This document shows positions 15,766-22,233 of a stretch of DNA of 33,617 nucleotides, piece by piece. The DNA comes from Actinomycetota bacterium (GTDB lineage: Bacteria > Actinomycetota > Actinomycetes > Propionibacteriales > Propionibacteriaceae): contig JACRAA010000317.1 of the NCBI GenBank assembly GCA_016213595.1, positions 1-33,617 of the forward strand. The letters are read 5' to 3'. Position numbers and translations under genes: made by a program. The stretch's first letter is position 1; the number at the start of each line of letters is the position of its first letter. The notes under the pieces are model-generated. The model saw only the letters and a program-made list of their open reading frames with translations. It did not search any database and was not told the origin of the DNA.

Positions 15766-15790
15766 GGGGTGCGTCTCCGGTCCTGGAGCA

Positions 15791-15830
15791 AGAAAACCGG
15801 CCCTTGCCACCGAAGTGGTAGTGGGGCCGG
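15791..15830 (-). terminator. Terminator-like hairpin in the leader of the Abi-like gene
   Basis: On the - strand CCGGCCC pairs with GGGCCGG, an inner CCAC/GTGG stem closes a TTCG tetraloop, and TTTTCTT follows. The hairpin ends about 25 bases before the GTG start. It could stop read-through from the integrase side or act as an attenuator controlling the Abi-like gene. Confidence 0.75.
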
Positions 15831-15900
15831 CGTTATGAGTACAACCTAGCTCACGATCTTGAGGGCTAGTGAATCGGGCCACCAATCTTGGCTAGATCTC

Positions 15901-15935
15901 AGACCTGAGTGCAGGCAGGTCTTGGGTGCCAAGAC
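15901..15935. promoter_or_regulatory. Overlapping inverted repeats upstream of the Abi-like gene
   Basis: AGACCTG (15901-15907) is inverted as CAGGTCT (15916-15922), and GTCTTGG (15919-15925) as CCAAGAC (15929-15935) with a 3-nt centre. Both are perfect 7-bp arms and share GTCT. A further GTCTTG lies at 15942-15947. Operator sites or integrase arm sites are possible readings. Confidence 0.5.
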
Positions 15936-15983
15936 ACACATGTCTTGCTCCCCTTCCTTCCGATGATGCATGCTCGGACCGGA

Positions 15984-16018
15984 GGGAACGGAGGGTACTA
16001 GCCCTACCCTCCGCTCCC
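15984..16018. other. Strong 13-bp hairpin in the non-coding region
   Basis: GGGA (15984-15987) pairs with TCCC (16015-16018) and, after one A/C mismatch, CGGAGGGTA (15989-15997) pairs with TACCCTCCG (16005-16013) around a 7-nt loop. No T-run follows on either strand, so it is not an ordinary terminator. Confidence 0.6.
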
Positions 16019-16189
16019 GCGGGGGATGCTGGCCCGGTGGCCAGCCGGCAGCCCGTCGACATGTGCGCGAAACTCCACCCCCAGTGAAGGCACCTGGGGA
16101 GCCAGGGGTCTAGCCTCCGACTGGAGAGCTCATCCGAGACCCCAAGCGCGGACTGAGCCCCCGAGCGCCCCTCTCGCCCCCCCTAGCCC

Positions 16190-16272
16190 GCGAGTGGGCG
16201 TTCGGCTTTGCTCCGGGTCCTCATGACCTGCTGCGGTCGTAGAACCACCCCACTCGCTCTCGCTCCCGGAGC
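16190..16272. other. Interleaved inverted repeats (pseudoknot topology)
   Basis: GCGAGTGGG (16190-16198) pairs with CCCACTCGC (16249-16257), and GCTCCGGG (16210-16217) pairs with CCCGGAGC (16265-16272). The arms interleave as A-B-A'-B', so a transcript could form a pseudoknot; as DNA they could be protein-binding arms. In G+C-rich DNA such repeats also arise by chance. Confidence 0.4.
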
Positions 16273-16368
16273 CCTGGCTAGGATTCCGCTCGGCGGGGCC
16301 GCAGGCTGGCCTCACGGGGGTGTTTGCCCATCCGCGGCCCTGCTGCCCCCCTCGGGCTCAGTATCACC

Positions 16369-17232
16369 TCACGCGACCCAGCGCAGCGCCTCGCGCATCG
16401 ACGCCGAGCTCGTGTCGAGGTAGACCTGCGTCGTCGACAGCGCCGAGTGGCCAAGGAAGAGCTGCACGGCACGCAGGTCGTGCTCTCCCTCGTATGTCCT
16501 CGTCGCGAAGCGCCGGCGGAGGCTGTGCGGGCCCCAGCCGTCCGGCATGGCGGCCCGGATGAGGGCCCACACGCGCGAGGCCGATAGGTGCCCGTTGCGG
16601 CCCGGGAACAGCCATCCGTGGGGAGCAGCTGCGATCCGTGCCGCGATGTCGGCGTGGAGCGGGATAGTGCGCTCGCGCGAGCCCTTCCCGTGGACGACGA
16701 GCATCCAGCCGTCGGGGTCGCGGCGCAGGTCACGCGTGTGGACGGCGGCGATCTCGCATCGGCGCAGGCCCTCACGCGCGGCGAGGTCGACCATCAGCCG
16801 CACGCGCTCATCACCCTGGACGGCGGCGATCGCGGCCTCAGGGGCAGCCGGGAGGTTGTGGCGGTAGTACTTGATCGGAGGCAGGTCTTCGGCGGGGGAG
16901 CGCCGGATGACGTGTGCCTCGACGAGGAAGCGGTAGAAGTCGCGGAACGTGGCCCTCACGCTGTAGCGCGTCGCTGCGCTCCAGTCGTGGCTGTTGAGCC
17001 ACCGCGTCAGGTCTTCGGTCGTCGCTGCCCGGATCTTCCCTGGGTGCTGCTCGCCGAAGCACCGGAGCTGCCAGGTACGGAGGTACACGGTGGACTGGGG
17101 GCGGCCTATACGACGGAGGTGGGTCCCGTAGGCGTCGATGTCGGAGTTCATGACTCCTGACTTCAACGCTCGGGGGGTCAATTCGTCAAGGCTCACTAGC
17201 AAATCGGCCCGGCGTTTGAGCAGAAGGGTCAT
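16369..17232 (-). CDS. int: Tyrosine integrase
   Basis: 287 residues from the ATG at 17232, which overlaps the repressor stop (ATGA). The N-terminal ~115 residues are a SAM-like core-binding domain (VYLRTWQLRCFGEQHPGKI). The catalytic domain shows all six residues: Arg157 in EGLRRCEI, Lys183 in HGKGSRERTI, His236 and Arg239 in HSLRR, His262 in LGHSALS and Tyr271 in VYLDT. It recombines attP with the host attB. Translational coupling to the repressor ties integration to the lysogeny decision. The C-terminus ends in W-V-A. Confidence 0.95.
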   Translation of the reverse strand: MTLLLKRRADLLVSLDELTPRALKSGVMNSDIDAYGTHLRRIGRPQSTVYLRTWQLRCFGEQHPGKIRAATTEDLTRWLNSHDWSAATRYSVRATFRDFYRFLVEAHVIRRSPAEDLPPIKYYRHNLPAAPEAAIAAVQGDERVRLMVDLAAREGLRRCEIAAVHTRDLRRDPDGWMLVVHGKGSRERTIPLHADIAARIAAAPHGWLFPGRNGHLSASRVWALIRAAMPDGWGPHSLRRRFATRTYEGEHDLRAVQLFLGHSALSTTQVYLDTSSASMREALRWVA

Positions 17233-17585
17233 GCGACAAGCGCCAGGGGGCGCGGGCCGACTCTTGTGGACCAAACACCTGTTCGAGCGTGTCGGCTTGC
17301 CGGAGGGGTGTTGGTCTCGGCCTCTGGTCCCCCGTCATCAGGGCTGACAGGAGCCCTGCCCGCTTCCAACCATTCAAGCGGGACTCCCGTCCGGATCGAC
17401 CAGAGCCGAAGCGTCTGGCGGGACGGCACGATGCGGCCGTTGATCCAGTTCGACACGGTCGTACGGGCAACGCCGAGGTACTCGGCCATCTCTTGGACCC
17501 CAAGCCCTGAGATACGGAGGGCGCGGCGCATGCGGTCGGCGAGGTCAAACTCCAGCCTCGCGCTCATCTCACGTTCTGCACTCAT
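17229..17585 (-). CDS. Immunity repressor, short Cro/CI-type HTH protein
   Basis: 118 residues. Residues ~15-75 are a Cro/CI helix-turn-helix domain (ISGLGVQEMAEYLGVARTTV, then SNWINGRIVPSRQTLRLW) followed by TGVPLEWLEAG, a signature of small actinophage repressors. Residues 78-118 look unstructured and end in GPRPLALVA; the last three residues equal the LVA variant of the ssrA degron. In phage BPs the equivalent tail is cut off by integration because attP lies in the repressor gene. The gene is divergent from an excisionase-like gene, and an operator overlaps its start codon. An alternative start at Met7 exists. Confidence 0.85.
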   Translation of the reverse strand: MSAEREMSARLEFDLADRMRRALRISGLGVQEMAEYLGVARTTVSNWINGRIVPSRQTLRLWSIRTGVPLEWLEAGRAPVSPDDGGPEAETNTPPASRHARTGVWSTRVGPRPLALVA

Positions 17586-17601
17586 GCAACAAGCATTGCA
17601 C
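17584..17601. promoter_or_regulatory. Operator candidate O1, overlapping the repressor start codon
   Basis: ATGCAA-N6-TTGCAC, an imperfect inverted repeat. Its reverse complement matches O3 (17695-17712) at 14 of 18 positions, including the first ten bases. The repressor ATG starts inside it, which would allow autoregulation. Confidence 0.65.
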
Positions 17602-17637
17602 GTCCCAGCACGAGCAGCAAGGGAACAACCATGCGAA

Positions 17638-17655
17638 GTGCAAAAGTCCTTGCGC
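17638..17655. promoter_or_regulatory. Operator candidate O2, middle of the divergent region
   Basis: GTGCAA-N6-TTGCGC, the same half-site and the same 6-bp spacing as O1, with one mismatch between arms. It lies midway between the divergent genes. Confidence 0.6.
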
Positions 17656-17694
17656 GTCGTCGGTGTGGCGCTCGTTGTCGTTGCGTTGGACTTT

Positions 17695-17712
17695 GTGCAA
17701 TGCTACCCGCAT
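17695..17712. promoter_or_regulatory. Operator candidate O3, overlapping the first early gene start
   Basis: GTGCAATGCT followed by ACCCGCAT, with the ATG of the rightward gene inside its last bases, mirroring O1 at the repressor. The right half-site is weaker. Promoter hexamers were not assigned with confidence; TGCAAT could be part of a -10 box. Confidence 0.55.
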
Positions 17713-17959
17713 GACGCACCCTGAAACCCTCGACTTGGTCGGGACGTCGGACGCCTCCCGGATCCTGGGAGTCCACCCCGCAACCGTTACTCGCATGGTC
17801 GAATCCGACCAGCTCACGCCCGCCGGCCGCCTTGGTGGCGACACGGGCGCCTTCGTCTTCAACCGCTCCGACGTCGTCGCTCTCGCTGAGAAGCGCAAGG
17901 CCGAGACCGAGGAGCCACCCACGTCGCCGACGTCCGGCGCGTCCCGAAGCGTGTTCTGA
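17711..17959 (+). CDS. Excisionase / Cro-like HTH protein
   Basis: 82 residues from ATG 17711. The segment LVGTSDASRILGVHPATVTR followed by MVESDQLTPAGRLGG is a MerR/excisionase-type winged helix: helix-turn-helix, a wing with a Gly-rich turn, then VFNRSDVVALAEKRK. The C-terminal 20 residues are Pro/Ser/Thr-rich. As the first gene divergent from the repressor it is a candidate excisionase or Cro-like regulator. The next ATG overlaps its TGA. Confidence 0.75.
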   Translation: MTHPETLDLVGTSDASRILGVHPATVTRMVESDQLTPAGRLGGDTGAFVFNRSDVVALAEKRKAETEEPPTSPTSGASRSVF

Positions 17960-18264
17960 TGGCCGCCCGGAGCGAGGTCGCTCGCCGTCGCTGGGTCCTC
18001 CAAGGACTCGTCGAAGCCGAGCACGAGCAGCGCATGGTCCGGTGCCGTACTGGCCTCGACGTGTGCGCCGGCGGGAAGGCTCTCGCGGACTACGTCACCC
18101 AGGAACTCTCTAGCGGGTACCACACGGCCGTCGAGATCGCGACCCGTGCTGGCTTCCGCGACCCGTACGCATGTGCCACCAGGCTCTCCCGGTCTGGACA
18201 TGCCCCGCTGGGCCGGTCCCTCCTGGAGCGCGACTACATCAACAAGCTGCAGGCGAACCGATGA
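17959..18264 (+). CDS. Early protein with possible HTH, unknown function
   Basis: 101 residues, start overlapping the previous stop. It is basic at both ends, with helices around VARRRWVLQGLVEAEHEQRM and a possible helix-turn-helix in TAVEIATRAGFRDPYACATR. No known family is recognised. The position second in the early operon suggests regulation or host takeover (inference). Confidence 0.6.
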   Translation: MAARSEVARRRWVLQGLVEAEHEQRMVRCRTGLDVCAGGKALADYVTQELSSGYHTAVEIATRAGFRDPYACATRLSRSGHAPLGRSLLERDYINKLQANR

Positions 18265-18629
18265 ACCGCCCGACCGGACCCGAAGTGGTCGAGGCGATCA
18301 GCGCTGCCGCTGAGATCGACATCACGGAGCTCCTCGCAGCGTTGGAGCCCGTACGGGACGCTCTCGCGACCGCGCGGGAGGACGTGACCGAGGCCCTCAC
18401 GCTCGCCGGCAGCGCTGACTCGTACAACCGTGAGGTGCGCTACGCGGAGCTGCGGAAGGCGCGGGCCCGTCGGGACGCGTTCAAGCGTGTGATCTTTGCC
18501 GTCGAGCACCTCGCCTCCCGTCTCCACGAGGGCGACGGGCCGCCCGCGCCGAAGCCGGACTACATCGCGCAGGCGGTCGCAGCCATCGACGCCGCGACCG
18601 TGCGCCGTGCGAGGGGAGGCCTGAGATGA
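18261..18629 (+). CDS. Helical early protein, unknown function
   Basis: 122 residues from the ATG at 18261 that overlaps the previous stop (ATGA). It is almost wholly helical and charged (ITELLAALEPVRDALATARE; RKARARRDAFKRVIFAVEHL), probably a small coiled-coil protein. No family recognised. Confidence 0.65.
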   Translation: MNRPTGPEVVEAISAAAEIDITELLAALEPVRDALATAREDVTEALTLAGSADSYNREVRYAELRKARARRDAFKRVIFAVEHLASRLHEGDGPPAPKPDYIAQAVAAIDAATVRRARGGLR

Positions 18630-18808
18630 GCACCGCCGCCTCCGGGAGCCGCACGTCCCGCCCCCACACCGCCCAGCGTGACGACACGCCGCACCTGACC
18701 TTCTGGGGCGTCGTCGGCATGTGCCTTCTGATCCTCGTCGTCATGGTCGGGGCCGTCTTCGTCGCCAACGCCGGCGCGGCCGCCCTCGACCAGTTGGGGC
18801 GGCCCTGA
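18626..18808 (+). CDS. Small membrane protein
   Basis: 60 residues. A polar N-terminus with several Arg and Thr is followed by one strong membrane segment (WGVVGMCLLILVVMVGAVFV), with the N-terminus predicted inside. It overlaps both neighbours by ATGA/TGATG. Function unknown; early membrane proteins of temperate phages are sometimes exclusion factors. Confidence 0.65.
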   Translation: MSTAASGSRTSRPHTAQRDDTPHLTFWGVVGMCLLILVVMVGAVFVANAGAAALDQLGRP

Positions 18809-19287
18809 TGAGTCCCACGTACGCCGCGAAGACCGCTGTCAACTGGCGGGCGTCCCGCGACGAGATCGAGCGCACCCTCAGCAGGTACGGCGCGAGTCAG
18901 TTCATGACCGGATGGAGTGACGGCGGCGCGATGGTCGCATTCTCTGCTCGTGGCCGCCAGTTCCGTTTCGTCCTGCCGCTTCCCGACCGTCGTGAGCGCC
19001 AGTTCACGCACACGCCCGAGCGAGACCTCGAACGAACCCCGCTCCAGGCCGAGCAGGCCTACGAGCAAGGCATTCGGCAGAGGTGGCGCGCGCTCGCACT
19101 GATCATCAAGGCGAAGCTCGAAGCGGTCGAGGCGGGAGTCTCGGACTTCGAGTCTGAGTTCCTCGCTCACACCATCTTGCCCAGCGGCCGGACAGTCGCC
19201 GAGGAGACGCTCCCGAGCATCACGCGGATGTACCAGGGCGGCGAGGTCCGCCCCCTGCTCGAAGTCACGACGGGCGGCCAGTCATGA
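18808..19287 (+). CDS. Conserved actinophage early protein, unknown function
   Basis: 159 residues from the ATG at 18808. The features IERTLSRYGASQFMTGWSDG, VAFSARGRQFRFVLPLPD, RQRWRALALIIKAKLEAVEA and ILPSGRTVAEETLPSI recur in hypothetical proteins of many actinophage early regions. An alpha/beta N-terminal half is followed by a helical half. It precedes the cluster of tiny membrane proteins and the recombination genes; function is not known. Confidence 0.75.
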   Translation: MSPTYAAKTAVNWRASRDEIERTLSRYGASQFMTGWSDGGAMVAFSARGRQFRFVLPLPDRRERQFTHTPERDLERTPLQAEQAYEQGIRQRWRALALIIKAKLEAVEAGVSDFESEFLAHTILPSGRTVAEETLPSITRMYQGGEVRPLLEVTTGGQS

Positions 19288-19415
19288 TCGCCCCCCTGAA
19301 CGCCTCGCCTGGGCTGCCCCAAGGGCCCAGTGAGCGAGGCCCCGTGGTCCGGGCGGGCGACGACGATGTGAACCCCGCCCGGACTGCCACCACCGCCGAG
19401 GTGGTCGCGCCATGA
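19284..19415 (+). CDS. 43-residue small ORF
   Basis: The ATG overlaps the previous stop (ATGA) and the TGA overlaps the next ATG, so it sits exactly in the coupled chain. The product is Pro/Ala/Gly-rich without a membrane segment (MIAPLNASPGLPQGPSERG...). It may mainly serve to carry ribosomes to the next gene. No family. Confidence 0.45.
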   Translation: MIAPLNASPGLPQGPSERGPVVRAGDDDVNPARTATTAEVVAP

Positions 19416-19507
19416 TCCTCGACTTCCTGCGCCATGTGCCCCCGTACATCGGCCTGCCCGTGCTCGGCGCCCTGACTGGCCTCGCGATCTGGTGGTTTAC
19501 GCGATGA
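19412..19507 (+). CDS. 31-residue membrane micro-protein 1
   Basis: MILDFLRHVPPYIGLPVLGA begins this 31-residue ORF, which then forms a single membrane segment ending LAIWWFTR. It overlaps the next ATG by ATGA. It is the first of three consecutive ORFs of exactly the same length; too short for most gene callers. Confidence 0.55.
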   Translation: MILDFLRHVPPYIGLPVLGALTGLAIWWFTR

Positions 19508-19599
19508 CTGGCGGCATGTGGTGCTTCCTGATCGCGGCCCTCTCCGGCCTGACCTTGATCGGCTGCCTGCTGCGGTGGCGTCGTCAGGACGAGTCATGA
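19504..19599 (+). CDS. 31-residue membrane micro-protein 2
   Basis: MTGGMWCFLIAALSGLTLIG begins this ORF, followed by CLLRWRRQDES. A single membrane helix with a positively charged C-terminal flank (RWRR) suggests N-out, C-in topology. ATGA overlaps on both sides. Confidence 0.55.
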   Translation: MTGGMWCFLIAALSGLTLIGCLLRWRRQDES

Positions 19600-19691
19600 C
19601 CGTCCGGCGTCTGCTGCTCATCCTCGCCGCGCTCGCGGTCCTCACCCTCGCCATCTGCCGATGGCTCACACACACGATCCAGGAGCTCTAG
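19596..19691 (+). CDS. 31-residue membrane micro-protein 3
   Basis: MTVRRLLLILAALAVLTLAI begins this ORF, followed by CRWLTHTIQEL. Arginines at the N-terminus and a Leu/Ala-rich helix predict a single membrane segment or an uncleaved signal anchor. It ends in TAG. The I/L-C-x-x-R-W or C-R-W motif after the helix is shared with micro-protein 2. Confidence 0.55.
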   Translation: MTVRRLLLILAALAVLTLAICRWLTHTIQEL

Positions 19692-19694
19692 CTG

Positions 19695-19856
19695 ATGAGG
19701 CAGGCCGCCGAGCCCCGCTGCCCGGGCTGTGGCGGCGTCGTGAAGGACCGCGACTGGTGGGACCACACCGAGTGCATGGACGAGGCCCACAAGGTCCGCA
19801 AGTACGACGAGACCGACCAGGACGACTACCCCGAGACGAGAGAGAGAACATCGTGA
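19695..19856 (+). CDS. 53-residue zinc-finger-like protein
   Basis: ATG 19695, three bases after the previous TAG. Cys9-x2-Cys12 (CPGCGG) and His24-x2-Cys27 (HTEC) make a likely single zinc site; the C-terminal half is acidic. The TGA overlaps the GTG of the exonuclease gene (GTGA). Small zinc fingers of this type are frequent before phage recombination genes; function unknown. Confidence 0.6.
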   Translation: MRQAAEPRCPGCGGVVKDRDWWDHTECMDEAHKVRKYDETDQDDYPETRERTS

Positions 19857-20812
19857 AGACCGACTCATCCGACCTCGACGTGGTGGACGAGGACGAGATT
19901 GTGGACGCGGAGATCCTCCCGCTGGAGATCACCAAGCCCGGCCTGTACCAGCTCTCCGACGAGGAGTACTTCGCGGATCCGGTGCCCGGTGGCAGCTTCT
20001 CCCAGTCCGGCTCGAAGATCCTCCTCCAGGAGGGCGGACCGGCCAAGTACGCCTACTCGCTGACGGTGGGCGAGGAGCAGAAGGACGCCTACGACTTCGG
20101 CAAAGCCATGCACTACCGGGTGCTCGGACAGGGCACCCCGTACGTCGTCCTCGACTTCGAGAACCGCATGACGAAGGCCTACAAAGAGCAGGCGGCCGAG
20201 GCTCGGGCCCAGGGCGCCGTGCCGATCCTGCGGAAGCAGGCGGCGCAGATCGACGCCATGTACGAGGCACTGATGCGGCACCCGCAGGCGCGCGAGCACT
20301 TCGAGCGCGAGGGGATCGCCGAGCTCGCCGGCTTCGTCCAGGACAAGGAGACCGGGGTCTGGCTGCGCGGGAAGTTCGACTTCCTGACCGCGATCGGCTC
20401 GATCGACTACAAGACCAGCGACGACGCCTCGCCGCGGACGGTGTTCAGCGCCCAGGCGATCCGCCTCGGCTACCACGTCCAGGACGCCATGTACCGCCGG
20501 CTGCAGCGCGAGCTCGTCGACCCCGAGTGCGACCGCGTCATCTTCGCCGTGCAGGACAAGGACGCCCCGTACCTGGCCGCTGTCGTCGAGCTCGACGAGG
20601 CGTACCGCGCACTGGGGGAGCGTCGCCTGCAGAAGGCCATCCGACTGTTCGCCGAGTGCAAGGCCACGGAGTCGTGGCCCGGATACGGCGACGAGCTGAT
20701 CACGCTCCACCCGCCGGAGTGGGCCATGAAGGAGCTCCGCAACGAAGAGTCCGACGAGGAGCACGAAGCCCGTATCGCCGCCGACATGGCCGAGTTCCGG
20801 TCCCTGCTCTGA
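19853..20812 (+). CDS. RecE-like PD-(D/E)XK exonuclease
   Basis: 319 residues from GTG 19853. The catalytic pattern is visible: a motif-I region with GKAMH (His87), Glu157 in IAELAGF, Asp176 in RGKFDFL and Asp185-x-Lys187 in SIDYKTS, followed by the YHVQDAMY helix. This fits the RecE/DUF3799 branch of lambda-exo-like nucleases, which degrade one strand of double-stranded DNA ends. The adjacent recT forms a two-gene recombination unit. It starts by overlap with the small zinc finger gene. Confidence 0.85.
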   Translation: MKTDSSDLDVVDEDEIVDAEILPLEITKPGLYQLSDEEYFADPVPGGSFSQSGSKILLQEGGPAKYAYSLTVGEEQKDAYDFGKAMHYRVLGQGTPYVVLDFENRMTKAYKEQAAEARAQGAVPILRKQAAQIDAMYEALMRHPQAREHFEREGIAELAGFVQDKETGVWLRGKFDFLTAIGSIDYKTSDDASPRTVFSAQAIRLGYHVQDAMYRRLQRELVDPECDRVIFAVQDKDAPYLAAVVELDEAYRALGERRLQKAIRLFAECKATESWPGYGDELITLHPPEWAMKELRNEESDEEHEARIAADMAEFRSLL

Positions 20813-20846
20813 CCCGTACGACAACCCGACACAGAAGGAACGACAC

Positions 20847-22088
20847 ATGACCATCGCCAAGCCCGAGAAGCCCACCGCCGGCGGTCTCGTGAAGCAGTAC
20901 GGAACCGACTTCGCCACCGTCCTCCCGACCCACGTCAAGCCCGAGCAGTGGGTACGTCTGGCACAGGGCGCCCTCAAGAAGGGCAAGCGCAACGCCTCCG
21001 GGCAGTTCGAGCTCGAGGAGGCAGCCCTGAACAACCCCGGCGTCTTCCTCGCGGCACTGCTCGACGCCGCCCGGCTCGGCCTGGAGCCCGGCACCGAGCA
21101 GTACTACCTCACGCCCCGGAAGGTGAAGGGGCGTCTGGAGATCCTCGGCATCGTCGGCTACCAGGGACTCGTCGAGCTGATGTACCGGGCCGGCGCCGTC
21201 TCGTCGGTCGTCGCGGAGGTCGTCCGGGTCGGCGACGTCTTCCAATACCAGCCCGGCCGCGACGAGCGTCCCGTGCACGTCATCGACTGGGACGCGGAGG
21301 ACCGGGGGCAGCTCCGCCTCGTGTACGCCTACGCCGTGATGCGCGACGGTGCGACGTCGAAGGTCGTCGTGCTGAACAAGGCCGACATCGCGCGGATCAA
21401 GCTCTCCTCACAGGGCGCGAACAGCGAGTACTCGCCGTGGACGACGAACCCCGCGGCGATGTGGCTCAAGTCGGCCGTGCGCCAGCTCGCGAAGTGGGTG
21501 CCGACGTCGGCCGAGTACCGCCGCGAGCAGCTGCGTGCAGTCGCCGCAGTGCAGGCCGAGGGCACGCTCGCTGCTCAGGTGCAGGACGTTCGCCGCACAC
21601 AGCTGGAGGCGATCGCCGAAGAGCGCGACGTGGAGCCCGGCGAGTATGTCGACGCGATCACGGGCGAGGTCTCGTACGCGGACCCCGACCAGATCGAAGG
21701 CGAGCCCCAGGACGAGCCCGAGCCGCCGGACGTCGAGCAGCAGCAGGCGACGGTCCGCGACCTGAAGGCCGAGCTGCGCCTGCTCAGTGAGGACGCCGCC
21801 CCCGCCCCTCGTGTCGTCGCCCCGAAGCCTCGGACCCCGAAGGCCTCCCGCGAGGACCGTGCTCGGATCATGGCGCTGTTCACCCGTCTCAAGGTGAGTG
21901 AGCGCGACAAGCAGCACACCTACATGGCCGGTCTCGTAGGCCACCCGGTGACCGCCACCGATGACCTCACCCCCGACGAGGCCGCCCTGGTCATCGCCAA
22001 CCTCGAAGGCATGACGGACCCCATCGACGCCGCCGGCGCCATGGACGGCGACTCGATCGACGTCTCCTCAGAGCCCGACGAGGACTGA
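20847..22088 (+). CDS. recT: RecT-family single-strand annealing protein
   Basis: 413 residues. The RecT core occupies about residues 15-245: LAALLDAARLGLEPGTEQYY, EILGIVGYQGLVELMYRAGA, VVAEVVRVGDVF, AYAVMRDG and PAAMWLKSAVRQLAKWVPTS. The ~160-residue C-terminal extension is acidic then basic and ends in a helical domain (DRARIMALFTRLKVSERDKQ). The core anneals complementary single strands made by the exonuclease next door. The extension may bind host single-strand-binding protein or regulate the annealase (inference). Confidence 0.92.
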   Translation: MTIAKPEKPTAGGLVKQYGTDFATVLPTHVKPEQWVRLAQGALKKGKRNASGQFELEEAALNNPGVFLAALLDAARLGLEPGTEQYYLTPRKVKGRLEILGIVGYQGLVELMYRAGAVSSVVAEVVRVGDVFQYQPGRDERPVHVIDWDAEDRGQLRLVYAYAVMRDGATSKVVVLNKADIARIKLSSQGANSEYSPWTTNPAAMWLKSAVRQLAKWVPTSAEYRREQLRAVAAVQAEGTLAAQVQDVRRTQLEAIAEERDVEPGEYVDAITGEVSYADPDQIEGEPQDEPEPPDVEQQQATVRDLKAELRLLSEDAAPAPRVVAPKPRTPKASREDRARIMALFTRLKVSERDKQHTYMAGLVGHPVTATDDLTPDEAALVIANLEGMTDPIDAAGAMDGDSIDVSSEPDED

Positions 22089-22102
22089 CCTCCCCCCAAG
22101 CA

Positions 22103-22162
22103 GCCGGGCCCGTCGACGCGGGGAAAGCACCGAACGCCAGAGCGGTGGCGTCCGGGCCCGGC
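22103..22162 (+). other. Structured element after recT
   Basis: GCCGGGCCCG (22103-22112) pairs perfectly with CGGGCCCGGC (22153-22162), and inside lies ACGCCA/TGGCGT (22134-22139, 22146-22151). A transcript would form a nested stem. It sits between recT and the next terminator and may be a 3' stability structure or a small RNA. Confidence 0.5.
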
Positions 22163-22179
22163 CCCCTACTTCCTGATTC

Positions 22180-22204
22180 CGCCCCTCATTCGAGGGGGCG
22201 TTTC
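22180..22204 (+). terminator. Terminator after recT
   Basis: CGCCCCTC (22180-22187) pairs with GAGGGGGCG (22192-22200), with one extra G, and TTTC follows. The tail (CGTTTCAC) is almost the same as after the hairpin at 33243. Confidence 0.65.
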
Positions 22205-22233
22205 ACGCAACCCATCGAGAGAGAAGACAGTCC

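Larger units (their letters stand above)
15831..16368. other. Non-coding region between integrase and Abi-like gene
   Basis: I find no convincing gene in these 538 bases. The region holds two overlapping inverted repeats (15901-15935), a strong 13-bp hairpin (15984-16018) and a pair of interleaved inverted repeats (16190-16272). It lies downstream of the integrase, one of the two places where attP could be, and must contain the promoter of the Abi-like gene. No tRNA-like attachment core was recognised. Confidence 0.6.

Noticed and set aside
15766..15885. Longer Abi-like protein starting at 15885
   Set aside because: It would place a terminator-type hairpin with T-run inside the coding sequence, and the extra 40 residues do not look like the family N-terminus.
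17265..17310. tRNA T-arm-like TTCGAGC in the repressor 3' end as attP core
   Set aside because: The flanking bases do not form the 5-bp T stem, so a tRNA-derived core is not supported here.
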